Positions 20,574 through 29,238 of a stretch of 34,648 nt of DNA are shown in pieces. The DNA is from an uncultured Lentisphaerota bacterium (GTDB lineage: Bacteria > Verrucomicrobiota > Kiritimatiellia > RFP12 > UBA1067): the NCBI GenBank assembly GCA_900321255.1, contig ONVK01000034.1, forward strand, positions 1 to 34,648. The letters are read 5' to 3'. The notes beneath the pieces were generated by a model. It saw nothing but the letters and a program-made list of their open reading frames with translations. It had not been told where the DNA came from and searched no databases. Made by a program: the position numbers and the translations under genes. Positions within the stretch are counted from its first letter, which is position 1, and each line of letters starts with the position of its first letter.

Positions 20574-23293
20574 TGGTGGATTGGTTCTATATCGGCTACT
20601 GCACCATAATGGCGATGTTCGCCGCTGCGTTCGCATACGCTGCCGCCTTCGGCTTTCGAGCGCTTCGCCGTTTGCCGCGCTCGCTTCTGCTGGGCTTTGT
20701 CGCAGCAGCGACTGTCGCAACTCTTACCGCGCAGAAGACGAACAATGTGTCGCCGAACATGAATCAGCCGCAAATGCAACAGGGCGGCGGTTCTTTTCAG
20801 ACAGGATTTACAGGATTAACAGGATTTGCGGGGGAGGGTAATCTTGTAAATCTTGTTAATCCTGTCCAAACAACTATTGAAGACATTTCTCGCGGGTGGC
20901 GCGTCGAATGTGCCGCGACAAATGAAAACATCTCTTACGAAATGCCGTCGAATGGATCGCTTGTCGGAAACTTCCACGTTCACGGCGCGGCGTCGTCCTT
21001 TGGCAACAACGTGGTTGATTTCGGCGCTGTGCGGACGAGCGGGACGCTCGTCCCTACCAATTGGGTGTTCCCGATTGGAACAAACAACGCGGCGTTTTCG
21101 TCGTTCTGGTATTTCGTCGATGGTCGCATCCGCCCTGCGCCGAAGGACGCGGCGCGCGAAATCTGCGCTGTCGGCGTTCCAATGTCCGCTGTTCCAGGCC
21201 AAAGCCGACTTTGGATGGCGGAGGAGCCGGACGGTGCGCGTGTGATCACATGGGAAAACTTTTTCCTCGGCGGCGACACAAACGCGCCTGTCAACGCGCA
21301 GATCATTCTCCGACCCAATGGCGATTTCATCACTCGTTCCAACGAGGTGGAAACCGCGTATCGCCGCGTCAACCCCGACGACTGGGATGATGACGGGATT
21401 GCCAACGAGCGAGACGCGAACCCGACAAGCTGCGACGGTGATTTCTTTGGCGTTGCAAACGCCTTGCCGACGAATGCGAATTCCGATGCCTACTACTGGC
21501 TTGATCTTTCTGTGACAGGGGTTCTCGGCGTTGCGACAATCCGCGTCACTTGCGACGGACCGAGCGACCTTGGCGACCATCTGATAGTCGCCCGCACGAA
21601 CGAGGTCTGCCACGTCCCGCTTCTCGCTGGCGCGACATACGCAGTCGATAGCAATTTGCCGATTGACTATTCAGCTGTGTCTACAGAATACGCGGATATC
21701 GTGACAAACGCCAAGAACCGCCTGACAGTCTCTCTGCCTCTGGAGCTCTCGCTGGTGCGAATACAGACGAGAAGCGCAGGGTCTACAGGCAACTATGGCG
21801 CGGCATCTTCGCCGATTAATGTACGCCTCTCAATTATTGCCTGTCTCGGAGGGTGTTGCTCGCGGGAGGTTGTTGACGGAATGTTGCAGTGGTCGTGTTC
21901 CTTGACGTGTACTTGCGGAGGAGAGTACCATAGCTTTGAGACGACTGCGCTGTGGGAAGGGTATTCCAAGTTGTTTGTTGGTTATGCCTCGTGCGGATGC
22001 TGGGAAGACGCGCCAGACCCGGCGCCGACACCCTCGGATGGCCCGTATGCGGCATCGGTCTCGGCCAACTTCAGCAAGGACGCGGTCATTTTTGAGGACG
22101 CATACGAAAACATGCCGGGCGAGTGGGTTTCGCGGCGCTCAACGGCAACTATGCTGACTATCAGCGCCAACGGCGGCACCAATGGCGCCGTGTTGTCCGT
22201 GTCCGCGACGAACCTTGGCAAGCTCCAGAAGAACTCGGGTCCCGCTTTTCCCGCGCAGTCGGTGTCTGTTCCGGCAAGGCAGTCGATAACGTATGCAATG
22301 AACTACGTGGGGCTGTCGGCGAGCGAATCTGCCGACGACATCGAGGTTGTCGCTACGCTGACCGACAACGTTACTGGCGAGTCGATTACAAACGACTGCC
22401 AAGCCACGGCTGTTCGCTTGGAACTCGCCGCTGTCTGGGAAGCACCCGAAAACCCATGCACCAACCGCCATGTCTATGGTGTAGGGGAACGGGTTCAGTT
22501 TCGCAGTTTCCCCGAAAGTGTGGCGACAAGTGTTCAGCTGACGCGCATTGATACAAACGAGTTGTATCATTATGACAATATCATAGATTCTGCGGGGAAA
22601 ATATATGCGTGCCCAATCTACTCGGTGACGCCAAATCTGAAAGTCGTGTGCCGCGAGGCTGAGTATAGGCCTGAGATGACAATTGTCGAGCCGAAGGAAA
22701 TAATAAGCCCAAATGCTTTCTGGGATTCATACTATGCGCCTTGTCGTTCTCCGGGATCAGTCGGGGGAACTTTGCTTGCGATTACGAACTATGTCGGCCC
22801 GATGAACGTGTCGTTTCACGGAATCATGGTGTCCGAGATCCCATGCACTCACACCAATATGCCATCTGGTTATTTTGCAACGACAAACTACACTGGGCAA
22901 TGGACGCACTGGCGTATATTTGACTACGGTTGGGGCATGGCGACTCGAATAGCGACAAATAACTATTGGACAGTTGATAGAGCCGGCCATCCCTTGAAAT
23001 ATGAGAATTGGTCCGCTGGACGTCTCGTTTGGGACATCCCCATAGGGTGGGTCAGAATGCGGTTTGACGGCGACGACAGGCACGGGGTTCGTGAGGCAGA
23101 GCATGAGATCAATGCTGACACTGACAATTTATCACGAATCTTGTTGATAGGCGGGAAACAAGACGCATATCAGCAAATCTTTTCCATTTCCGACGATGGA
23201 ACGGCATCGATCGAGAAACACGGGCATACCATGTCGCGCGGTCGATTCTGCCGGATTATAGTAGACGGCAAAACCATTCAATGGGTGCATTGA
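20573..23293 (+). CDS. large secreted scaffold protein 2 with calcium-loop region and variable C-terminus
   Basis: The start is ATG 20573, overlapping the previous stop (TGATG), with AAGGA 7 bp upstream; GTG 20570 is an alternative. The protein has 906 aa. Two hydrophobic segments lie in the first 57 residues, the second ending VATLTAQK as in paralogue 1. Shared landmarks are HGAASSFGNNVVDFG (~140), the WENFFLGGDTNAPVNAQI region (~230), the thrombospondin type-3-like NPDDWDDDGIANERDANP (~268) and TCDGPSDLGD (~325). A cysteine-rich part (GGCCSREV, CTCGGEYHSFE) and a DNVTGESITNDC segment follow. From about residue 650 the DNA becomes AT-richer and the sequence diverges completely from paralogue 1. 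Two repeat elements are inserted in frame (20800-20866 and 21029-21058), neither present in paralogue 1. Probable exported or surface protein, function unknown. Confidence 0.82.
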   Translation: MVDWFYIGYCTIMAMFAAAFAYAAAFGFRALRRLPRSLLLGFVAAATVATLTAQKTNNVSPNMNQPQMQQGGGSFQTGFTGLTGFAGEGNLVNLVNPVQTTIEDISRGWRVECAATNENISYEMPSNGSLVGNFHVHGAASSFGNNVVDFGAVRTSGTLVPTNWVFPIGTNNAAFSSFWYFVDGRIRPAPKDAAREICAVGVPMSAVPGQSRLWMAEEPDGARVITWENFFLGGDTNAPVNAQIILRPNGDFITRSNEVETAYRRVNPDDWDDDGIANERDANPTSCDGDFFGVANALPTNANSDAYYWLDLSVTGVLGVATIRVTCDGPSDLGDHLIVARTNEVCHVPLLAGATYAVDSNLPIDYSAVSTEYADIVTNAKNRLTVSLPLELSLVRIQTRSAGSTGNYGAASSPINVRLSIIACLGGCCSREVVDGMLQWSCSLTCTCGGEYHSFETTALWEGYSKLFVGYASCGCWEDAPDPAPTPSDGPYAASVSANFSKDAVIFEDAYENMPGEWVSRRSTATMLTISANGGTNGAVLSVSATNLGKLQKNSGPAFPAQSVSVPARQSITYAMNYVGLSASESADDIEVVATLTDNVTGESITNDCQATAVRLELAAVWEAPENPCTNRHVYGVGERVQFRSFPESVATSVQLTRIDTNELYHYDNIIDSAGKIYACPIYSVTPNLKVVCREAEYRPEMTIVEPKEIISPNAFWDSYYAPCRSPGSVGGTLLAITNYVGPMNVSFHGIMVSEIPCTHTNMPSGYFATTNYTGQWTHWRIFDYGWGMATRIATNNYWTVDRAGHPLKYENWSAGRLVWDIPIGWVRMRFDGDDRHGVREAEHEINADTDNLSRILLIGGKQDAYQQIFSISDDGTASIEKHGHTMSRGRFCRIIVDGKTIQWVH
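20800..20866 (+). repeat. in-frame ACAGGATT inverted repeat
   Basis: The left arm (20800-20826) is built from GATTTACAGGATTAACAGG units; the right arm (20840-20866) is its imperfect reverse complement. Together they encode QTGFTGLTGF and NLVNLVNPVQ in a linker where the paralogue has a shorter, unrelated sequence. Confidence 0.75.
21029..21058 (+). repeat. in-frame hairpin insertion (element E3)
   Basis: GGACGAGCG and CGCTCGTCC form a perfect 9 bp stem with a GGA loop, then CTACC. It encodes VRTSGTLVPT between VDFGA and NWVF, where paralogue 1 continues directly from VDFGG to WSFHFG. Confidence 0.7.
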
Positions 23294-23294
23294 C

Positions 23295-24119
23295 ATGAAA
23301 AAGACATTATTGACACTGACATTGCTGATCGTTGCTGCATGCGGCATATTCATCGTTCGTCGTGTTCTCATGCCGAAGCATGTTAAGTCGGCTTCCAATG
23401 AGACATCGACACCAGATGCGGCAGCGCCGTTGAAAGAATGGATAAACAACAGCATCGACGAAGATTGCCCACCCGGCGATCTCTTGCGTTATCATCCTGA
23501 ATGGGTGAGCGATGCAGAACGTGCGCAATTGGAATCAGTATGGGCGGCTGCCGCGACAAACCTTATGAATGGGAATGTTCGGGGCATGAAGGAATGCGTC
23601 GCGACCGTTTCGGAGAGGATGAAGGGTATATCCGCCGGACACTATTACGACATAGTAAGACCTTGCGCCACTGCTCTTAGCCGCGAGTTTAAGGGCGGGA
23701 TTTTGTCGCGCTCGTATGCAACACCGGAAGAGTTTAAGGCATGCGTTATCGATGGCATTGAGGGAATGAATCTCTTGGGCGATATTGAGCGCTCCGCAGT
23801 ATTGGTTCCGAGGCAAGGGGCATATTTTGAGGCTGATGCGTTGGCCATGATAAGGAAATGCATCCGGAAGTTTACAGACGAGGGACGCGAGGATTTCGCA
23901 TTGGTCGCCAAGGAGCTCGAGGAAATGATAATTAATCAGATTGAGTCGGAGGAGGGGTTGACGCGGCGGTACATGAACGCAGACTTGAAGGGGCAGATGC
24001 TCCTTTACGAACGCGGCTATTCAACGCGAGAAAACGTCATTCGCGGTGTGCGGACACTCGCTTGGTATCTTGAACACACCACAGGTTACGTTCCCAAGTG
24101 GATGGATGAGTTCAAGTGA
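23295..24119 (+). CDS. putative lipoprotein following scaffold 2 (274 aa)
   Basis: The ATG comes one base after the scaffold stop. The N-terminus MKKTLLTLTLLIVAACGIF has a plausible lipobox (VAA-C16), so the protein is likely lipid-anchored; otherwise the segment acts as a membrane anchor. After a Ser/Thr/Pro-rich spacer (to about residue 45) the protein appears wholly helical, with phrases such as MKECVATVSERMKGISAGHYYD and VAKELEEMIINQIESEEG. No family is recognised. As the first gene after the variable scaffold C-terminus it is a candidate partner or protective factor. Paralogue 1's follower (6580-7035) is unrelated in sequence, as expected if followers match their scaffold tip. Confidence 0.72.
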   Translation: MKKTLLTLTLLIVAACGIFIVRRVLMPKHVKSASNETSTPDAAAPLKEWINNSIDEDCPPGDLLRYHPEWVSDAERAQLESVWAAAATNLMNGNVRGMKECVATVSERMKGISAGHYYDIVRPCATALSREFKGGILSRSYATPEEFKACVIDGIEGMNLLGDIERSAVLVPRQGAYFEADALAMIRKCIRKFTDEGREDFALVAKELEEMIINQIESEEGLTRRYMNADLKGQMLLYERGYSTRENVIRGVRTLAWYLEHTTGYVPKWMDEFK

Positions 24120-24580
24120 CATCATTTGACGTTTATTATATCGTCTGGATGAACGCCGTCATAAACCGCAACTTCTCTCCAAGTGATGTGGAGTGGAGTA
24201 TCGTGTCTGGGCCAGGAACTGTGGTGCGCGGCGAGGATGATTTCGGCTCTGCTGATTGGACGGCCACAGTCACGGCGGCAGCCGAAAGCGGCGAGGTTAT
24301 TGTCGAGGCGCGTTTCAACGAAGATGCGATCCAGCCGAGGTTCGTATTGCCGATTGTGCAACAAAGGACGTTGCCTGTTAAGGCTTTTGTCGTTAACGAG
24401 GACGATAGGCCCATAGCTTCAGCCGAGTCGATTCAATCTAAGATAGACTATGCAAATGTGATCCCAAGCGGATCGATATATAGTTTGAGGAAGAAAGCTC
24501 GGTCATCCAACGAGACGTTCTCTTCAAAAGCAGGTGCGAATTTCATCAAACCGAATATTATGGAGGTATATTCCAGATGA
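24116..24580 (+). CDS. fragment-like protein related to scaffold C-terminal regions (154 aa)
   Basis: A GTG start overlaps the previous stop by 4 bp, and the end overlaps the next ATG (ATGA), so translation is possible. There is no signal peptide although all neighbours are exported. The sequence WSIVSGPGTVV followed by TAAAESGEVIVEARF looks like an immunoglobulin-like or beta-sandwich module such as those inside the scaffold proteins. The opening phrase is reminiscent of WSVSYQNKDSE at the start of the window. The last ~60 residues are low in hydrophobic content. I suspect a displaced scaffold C-terminus whose upstream part was lost, similar to orphan tips in polymorphic toxin loci. Confidence 0.5.
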   Translation: MTSFDVYYIVWMNAVINRNFSPSDVEWSIVSGPGTVVRGEDDFGSADWTATVTAAAESGEVIVEARFNEDAIQPRFVLPIVQQRTLPVKAFVVNEDDRPIASAESIQSKIDYANVIPSGSIYSLRKKARSSNETFSSKAGANFIKPNIMEVYSR

Positions 24581-25446
24581 GGGCACAATCGATGATACTG
24601 GCAGCCATAGGTGCAGCATCTCTGTATTGCTTAACTGCGTCTGCACATACGGAAAGCGAATATCTATATAAGGCTCGGGATATGATTGGAACGCTCCTGT
24701 CTTCTGGCTGGGACTCCGAGGAAGAGATGCTCGAGCATCAACAGTCCGATGATCCACTATACCACTGGAACTACACATCGCAAAACGATTTCTTTGAATT
24801 CTTTGTGACTAATGGGTGGCCACGGAGCGAATGTGAGGTGGCTTTTGACAAATATCTCGGCTGGATCAGTACAAATGATATGACAGCCGTTGATTCACAG
24901 GATCGGATGTTCGCGCGGAGTGCGTTGGGGCAGTGCGAAGCTATGAAGTACGCAAAAGCGTTGGAAACGATTCGCGCCTATGCCATGAATACGACTGCAA
25001 TTGACAGGGTGTCCGTTATTGATACTGCTGTTAGGTTCGGAGGGGTAGACGATGCTTCGGCTTCTTTTATGGACACAATTGTGACAAACAAGGCGAGGTT
25101 TTCATATCATGACATAAGTTGGGCGATACCATCGTATTGTAACAAGCTTTGCTCTGTCAACACGAATGATGCAGAGGCCGTAGCGATTCGCACCAGGGGT
25201 GCGCGCCTTTTCTATGCGAATCGTCTGGAGTGGCCGTATGCAAGCGCGCTTGATGACGTGTTTGTTGCGGCGCTTCCGGGATATGATTTCAGTTCCAACC
25301 GCCTTGAATATGCGAACCATGTTCTATCGTGGACTACGAACAACGACTGGCGGGCCATGCGAGACCATTTCGTCGCAATTACAAACCAACTTCTTTCGTC
25401 CGGACAGTATCAGTGTTTCCGTGTCCGTATGGGCTTTCACCCATAG
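24577..25446 (+). CDS. exported helical protein (289 aa), last gene of cassette 2
   Basis: The ATG overlaps the previous stop. Residues 1-23 are a signal peptide (LYCLTASAHT). The mature protein is predicted helical and rich in TND and WTTND phrases (WISTNDMTAV, SVNTNDAEAV, SWTTNNDWRAM), a composition also seen in the 151 aa follower of cassette 1 and, more weakly, in the follower of RHS 2. The C-terminal part (residues ~190-275) may contain repeated helical hairpins. No known family is identified. The gene ends 38 bp before element R3. Confidence 0.7.
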   Translation: MRAQSMILAAIGAASLYCLTASAHTESEYLYKARDMIGTLLSSGWDSEEEMLEHQQSDDPLYHWNYTSQNDFFEFFVTNGWPRSECEVAFDKYLGWISTNDMTAVDSQDRMFARSALGQCEAMKYAKALETIRAYAMNTTAIDRVSVIDTAVRFGGVDDASASFMDTIVTNKARFSYHDISWAIPSYCNKLCSVNTNDAEAVAIRTRGARLFYANRLEWPYASALDDVFVAALPGYDFSSNRLEYANHVLSWTTNNDWRAMRDHFVAITNQLLSSGQYQCFRVRMGFHP

Positions 25447-25483
25447 TACATTCATTTCGCGGACTCGTGCTTTGCCACTCGGG

Positions 25484-25545
25484 CGTATACGTGAAGTATA
25501 CGTTTGCGAGAAAAACGGCCTTGAAGTATACGTTTGCGTATACTT
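25484..25545 (+). repeat. GTATAC-box element R3
   Basis: It has four GTATAC boxes as in R1, except that the first one follows GGGC directly, so the left edge differs. The sequence from here to the RHS 2 ATG is almost identical to that upstream of RHS 1, so promoter and gene were duplicated together. Confidence 0.9.
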
Positions 25546-25592
25546 CGCGGAAAATCTGCGTTTTCAGGGCTTCGTTTGGCCTTGAATTGTGG

Positions 25593-25598
25593 TATACT
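25593..25598 (+). promoter_or_regulatory. candidate -10 box for RHS protein 2
   Basis: TATACT lies in the same context as upstream of RHS 1, 35 bp before the ATG. Confidence 0.5.
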
Positions 25599-25604
25599 CT
25601 GCGC

Positions 25605-25616
25605 CGTCTCCGGACG
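25605..25616 (+). promoter_or_regulatory. 5' mRNA hairpin ahead of RHS 2
   Basis: CGTC-TCCG-GACG forms a stem with a four-base loop. The loop and stem length differ from RHS 1 (CGTCT-GCA-AGACG), but pairing is kept. Confidence 0.4.
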
Positions 25617-25633
25617 CAGAAGGAAACGTCAAC

Positions 25634-28600
25634 ATGAAACACATCAAGAAAATCGCATTGGCCTTTGTCGTTATGGCGGGGCTTTTCACATTCGCCGCCG
25701 AGCGCGTCGACTTCTCCAACCGTCAGCTTCTCGCGGGCCGCGCATCGCTCACCGAGGCGGGCTACGTCGAGCAGCGCACGCTAGGCGTCGCAAGGATGTC
25801 GCCGGAGCTGACGATCCCCGTCGAGCTCGTCTACGAGTCGTCATCCGAGAAGACGGGCGCGTTCGGCTTCGCGTGGCGCTCGCCGCAGCTCGAGTCGTCC
25901 GCCGCGTGGGACAAGGACGGGATGCTCTGGACCTCTCCGTGGGGCGAGAGGGTGAAGTTCTTCCCGAAGAGCGAGAAGACGCCGAAGGACGCCGTCAAGA
26001 TCGATGTCGTCGAGGAGGCGAAGAAGGGCCGCGGCTACTACGCGCCGTACTCCGAGTGGGAGGCCGACGTCGCCACTGGCAACCCCGAAACTGACGGCAA
26101 CTGGACCGTGAAGGGCAGGAAGTCCCTCGCCGGCTGGACGTTCTCCTACTCCGCGGGGCGCCTCGCGAAGATTACCGCCCCGACGGGACGCAGCGCGGAC
26201 TTCTCATACGACGCAGACGGTCGGCTCGTCGCGGTCTCGCAGGACGGCATTGCGTTCGTCTCGATCGCCTACGACGGGGCGCTCGCCAAGACCGCGACTG
26301 TCGCGGGCGTGGCGACAACGCTCGCCTACGAGAACCGCACGCTCGAGATCCTTCCCCGCACCAAGGACGGCAAGGTCGCGCATCCCGTCCGTCCGCAGCT
26401 CGTCTCGATGAAGCGCGGCTCTTTGAACGCTGTCAACTTCAGCTACGCTGGAAACTACCTCGCGTCGATTTCGCAGGGCGCGATGCGCGAGGACATCGCC
26501 TTCGAGAAGGCGGACCGCACTGCGCGCATCGTCTCCGACGGCGACTTCTCGTATTCCTATGGCGGCGGCGTGACGCTCCGCGACAAGGCGAACCGCACGG
26601 CGAGTTACCGCTACGACGCGAAGAACGGCGTCTTCTCGATCTCCGACTTCGCCGGACGGAAGTCGACCGTCTACTACTTCATGCGCTACGACGTCGCTTA
26701 TCTCGGCAAGGTCCGCAAGATCGTCGACGGCGAGGGGAAGGAACTCGTCTCCTACCGCTACGACGCGAAGAGCGGCAACGTGACGCGCGTCCGCGACCGC
26801 TTCGGCAACGACCGCGACTTCGAGTACGATTTCGACGGACGACTCGCGAAGGCTTCGCGCCGCGCGCACGGCGAGCGCACTGTCGAGTCCATAGCCTCGT
26901 TCGCCTACGCGAAGGGGCGCGAGCCAGTCTCGGTTTCGCTCCTCAATGCCGACGGCACCGCGGCGCTTACGACGCGCCTTACCCGTGACAAGGCTGGCAA
27001 CGTCATGTCCGTTGACGACGGTCGTGGCAAGGTGGAGGTCTCCTACAACAAGTCCGGCTTCCCTGTTTCCGTGCGCGACCCCCTCGGCAATGTTTCGAAG
27101 ATTTGTTACAATACCTTCAACGCGCCCGTCAGCGTGATGGACGCGAACGGAATCGTGACGAAGTACGCATACAATGATGCCGGGCTTGTCACCCGCATGG
27201 AGCGCCTCGACGGGAGCGAGACGCTTTCCTCGCTTTCAGTCGCCTACGATGGCGCGGGGCGTCCGGTTTCGTACACCGACCAGGACGGACTTACGAAGTC
27301 GTTCGAGCGCGACGCCTTCGGCAAGGTGCTGAAGGAGCGCTTCCCCGACGGCTCTGAGTGCGCTTATTCGTATGACGCGCTTGGCCGCAGGACGTCCGTG
27401 GTCGACGAGAACGGACACGAGATCCGCTTCGGCTGGGGCCGCTTCGGGCTCAAGTCCCGCACCACCGCGGCCGGTCAGCTCACGGACTATGTTCGCGACG
27501 ACTTAGGTCTCGTCAAGGAAGTCGTCTCCAAGTGGAACGGCAGCGAGGACCGCAGGATCACGAGCGAGCGCGACGAGTTCGGACGCCTCGTCCGCGCGGA
27601 CTACGGCAACGGCGAGATCGAGACATTCGAGTACGACGAGTGGAACCGCCTCGCGAAGCACACTCGCGGCAAGACGGAGGAGACTTACAAGTACGACCAC
27701 TTCGGACGCCTCGTTGAGAAGCGCGAGAACGGCCTGACGACATCCTACGCCTACGACGCATGGGGCAATCGCCTTTCGCGCGTCACGAAGAACCGCCAGG
27801 GCGAAGTCGTCTCGAAGGAGAACCGCATGTACGACAGACTCGGTCGCCTCGCGGAGACAGTGGCGGGCTTCGGCGCGAAGGTGACGTATGCCTACGACTC
27901 CAAGGGTCGCCTCGCACGCCAGGTCGTCGACGGCTCGCCCATCGAGTACGAGTACACCAAGTACGGCCAGCTCGCCGCGAAGCACCTCGGCGGGAAGCTC
28001 AATCCCGATGCATCTGTCACCTACGAATACTCGAAGTCGGGCCAGATCGTCGCCCGCACCGCGAACGGCGTCCGCCAGACGTACGAGTACGACAAGAAGG
28101 GCCAGCTGCTCGCGGTGAAGGATTCCGACGGCAACGCGGTCGAGCGCTACGCCTACGACAAGGCGGGCAACATGCTTAAAAAGACGTTGAACGGCAAAAC
28201 CACCACCTTCACCTTTGATGACGCGAACCAGCTCGTCTCGTCCACGACCGACGGAGTCACGACGCGCTACGCCTACGACGCGGCGGGCCGCATGGTTCGC
28301 GAAGGCAACAAGACCTACCGCTACGGCTACCTCGACAAGGTCCTCTCCGTCACCGACGGCGATACGACGCGTACATATACTTACCACGCCGACGGCCAGC
28401 TCGCGTCGGCGAATTACGGCGGCTCGTCTGAATCGTTCGCATGGGACGGCCTTGCGCTCATCCAGCGCGGCGACGAGCAGTTCATCAACGAGCCGCACAT
28501 CGGAGGCGGCAACCCTGTCGCGTCCTCCAAGGGCACCTCGTACTTCAATGACGCGCTCGGCACGACTGTCGGCTCCAAGTCCAACGGCAAGTATTCCGCC

Positions 28601-29212
28601 GCCGCGCTCACTGCCTTCGGAGAAAATCTATCCGTCGACTCTCCAACTCCAACTCAAAACTCCAACTTCTTTACCGGCAAGCCCTACGTCGAAGGCCTTG
28701 GTCACGCCTTCCTCATGCGCAACTACCGCGCAGGATTGGCGAAGTGGCAGACCGCCGATCTGCTTGGCTATCCCGACGGCTGGAATCAGCTCGCATATTG
28801 CAAGAATCGCTGCATTACAGATATAGATGCTTTTGGAACAGTTGATATTTGTTTAATTGATGATGGGTTTACGAGTAAAGAGGACAAGATTATCAAAGAA
28901 GGTAGCAAAAATTATAATCGTGATGATAGGATCACTGTTTCTGGGCATGGTTGTAATGATGGTCCTCAAGATTCATACCAAACGCTGATCGATGTTCTTG
29001 ATATTGCAAATCAGATTAAGAATCTTGATAAGTTTAAGAATAAGGCATTGCCTGTTGAGTTGGACATGTGCTATGTCGGCAATGGGCAATGGGCCCAGCA
29101 ACTTGCAAACGAGCTTAAAGTTGACGTGTACGCGGCAACGGGCATTGTTCGGTTCTGGGAAGACGGGAGAGTGATGCCACTGTCGCCTTGGAAGAAGTTT
29201 AGTCCTGAATAA
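25634..29212 (+). CDS. RHS/YD-repeat protein 2 with caspase-like C-terminal tip
   Basis: It has 1192 aa from ATG 25634. The signal peptide, YD-repeat body and closing core (MRNYRAGLAKWQTADLLGYP) are nearly the same as RHS 1. The core ends near residue 1066 (IDAFG); the last ~125 residues are AT-rich and unrelated to the RHS 1 tip. The tip reads DICLIDDG, then ITVSGHGCND, then PVELDMCYVGNGQWAQQLANEL, VDVYAATGIVRFWEDG and SPWKKFSPE. A strand-HG, strand-C layout followed by an A-x-x-L-A helix and a V-x-A-x-T-G strand is typical of clan CD (caspase-like) cysteine peptidases, with His in GHG and Cys in DMC as the dyad. An RHS-borne peptidase could cleave the tip free or be the toxic part. The peptidase call is an inference from pattern alone. 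Confidence 0.88.
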   Translation: MKHIKKIALAFVVMAGLFTFAAERVDFSNRQLLAGRASLTEAGYVEQRTLGVARMSPELTIPVELVYESSSEKTGAFGFAWRSPQLESSAAWDKDGMLWTSPWGERVKFFPKSEKTPKDAVKIDVVEEAKKGRGYYAPYSEWEADVATGNPETDGNWTVKGRKSLAGWTFSYSAGRLAKITAPTGRSADFSYDADGRLVAVSQDGIAFVSIAYDGALAKTATVAGVATTLAYENRTLEILPRTKDGKVAHPVRPQLVSMKRGSLNAVNFSYAGNYLASISQGAMREDIAFEKADRTARIVSDGDFSYSYGGGVTLRDKANRTASYRYDAKNGVFSISDFAGRKSTVYYFMRYDVAYLGKVRKIVDGEGKELVSYRYDAKSGNVTRVRDRFGNDRDFEYDFDGRLAKASRRAHGERTVESIASFAYAKGREPVSVSLLNADGTAALTTRLTRDKAGNVMSVDDGRGKVEVSYNKSGFPVSVRDPLGNVSKICYNTFNAPVSVMDANGIVTKYAYNDAGLVTRMERLDGSETLSSLSVAYDGAGRPVSYTDQDGLTKSFERDAFGKVLKERFPDGSECAYSYDALGRRTSVVDENGHEIRFGWGRFGLKSRTTAAGQLTDYVRDDLGLVKEVVSKWNGSEDRRITSERDEFGRLVRADYGNGEIETFEYDEWNRLAKHTRGKTEETYKYDHFGRLVEKRENGLTTSYAYDAWGNRLSRVTKNRQGEVVSKENRMYDRLGRLAETVAGFGAKVTYAYDSKGRLARQVVDGSPIEYEYTKYGQLAAKHLGGKLNPDASVTYEYSKSGQIVARTANGVRQTYEYDKKGQLLAVKDSDGNAVERYAYDKAGNMLKKTLNGKTTTFTFDDANQLVSSTTDGVTTRYAYDAAGRMVREGNKTYRYGYLDKVLSVTDGDTTRTYTYHADGQLASANYGGSSESFAWDGLALIQRGDEQFINEPHIGGGNPVASSKGTSYFNDALGTTVGSKSNGKYSAAALTAFGENLSVDSPTPTQNSNFFTGKPYVEGLGHAFLMRNYRAGLAKWQTADLLGYPDGWNQLAYCKNRCITDIDAFGTVDICLIDDGFTSKEDKIIKEGSKNYNRDDRITVSGHGCNDGPQDSYQTLIDVLDIANQIKNLDKFKNKALPVELDMCYVGNGQWAQQLANELKVDVYAATGIVRFWEDGRVMPLSPWKKFSPE

Positions 29213-29238
29213 GAAGCACTCAAGAGGATTGTAATCAA

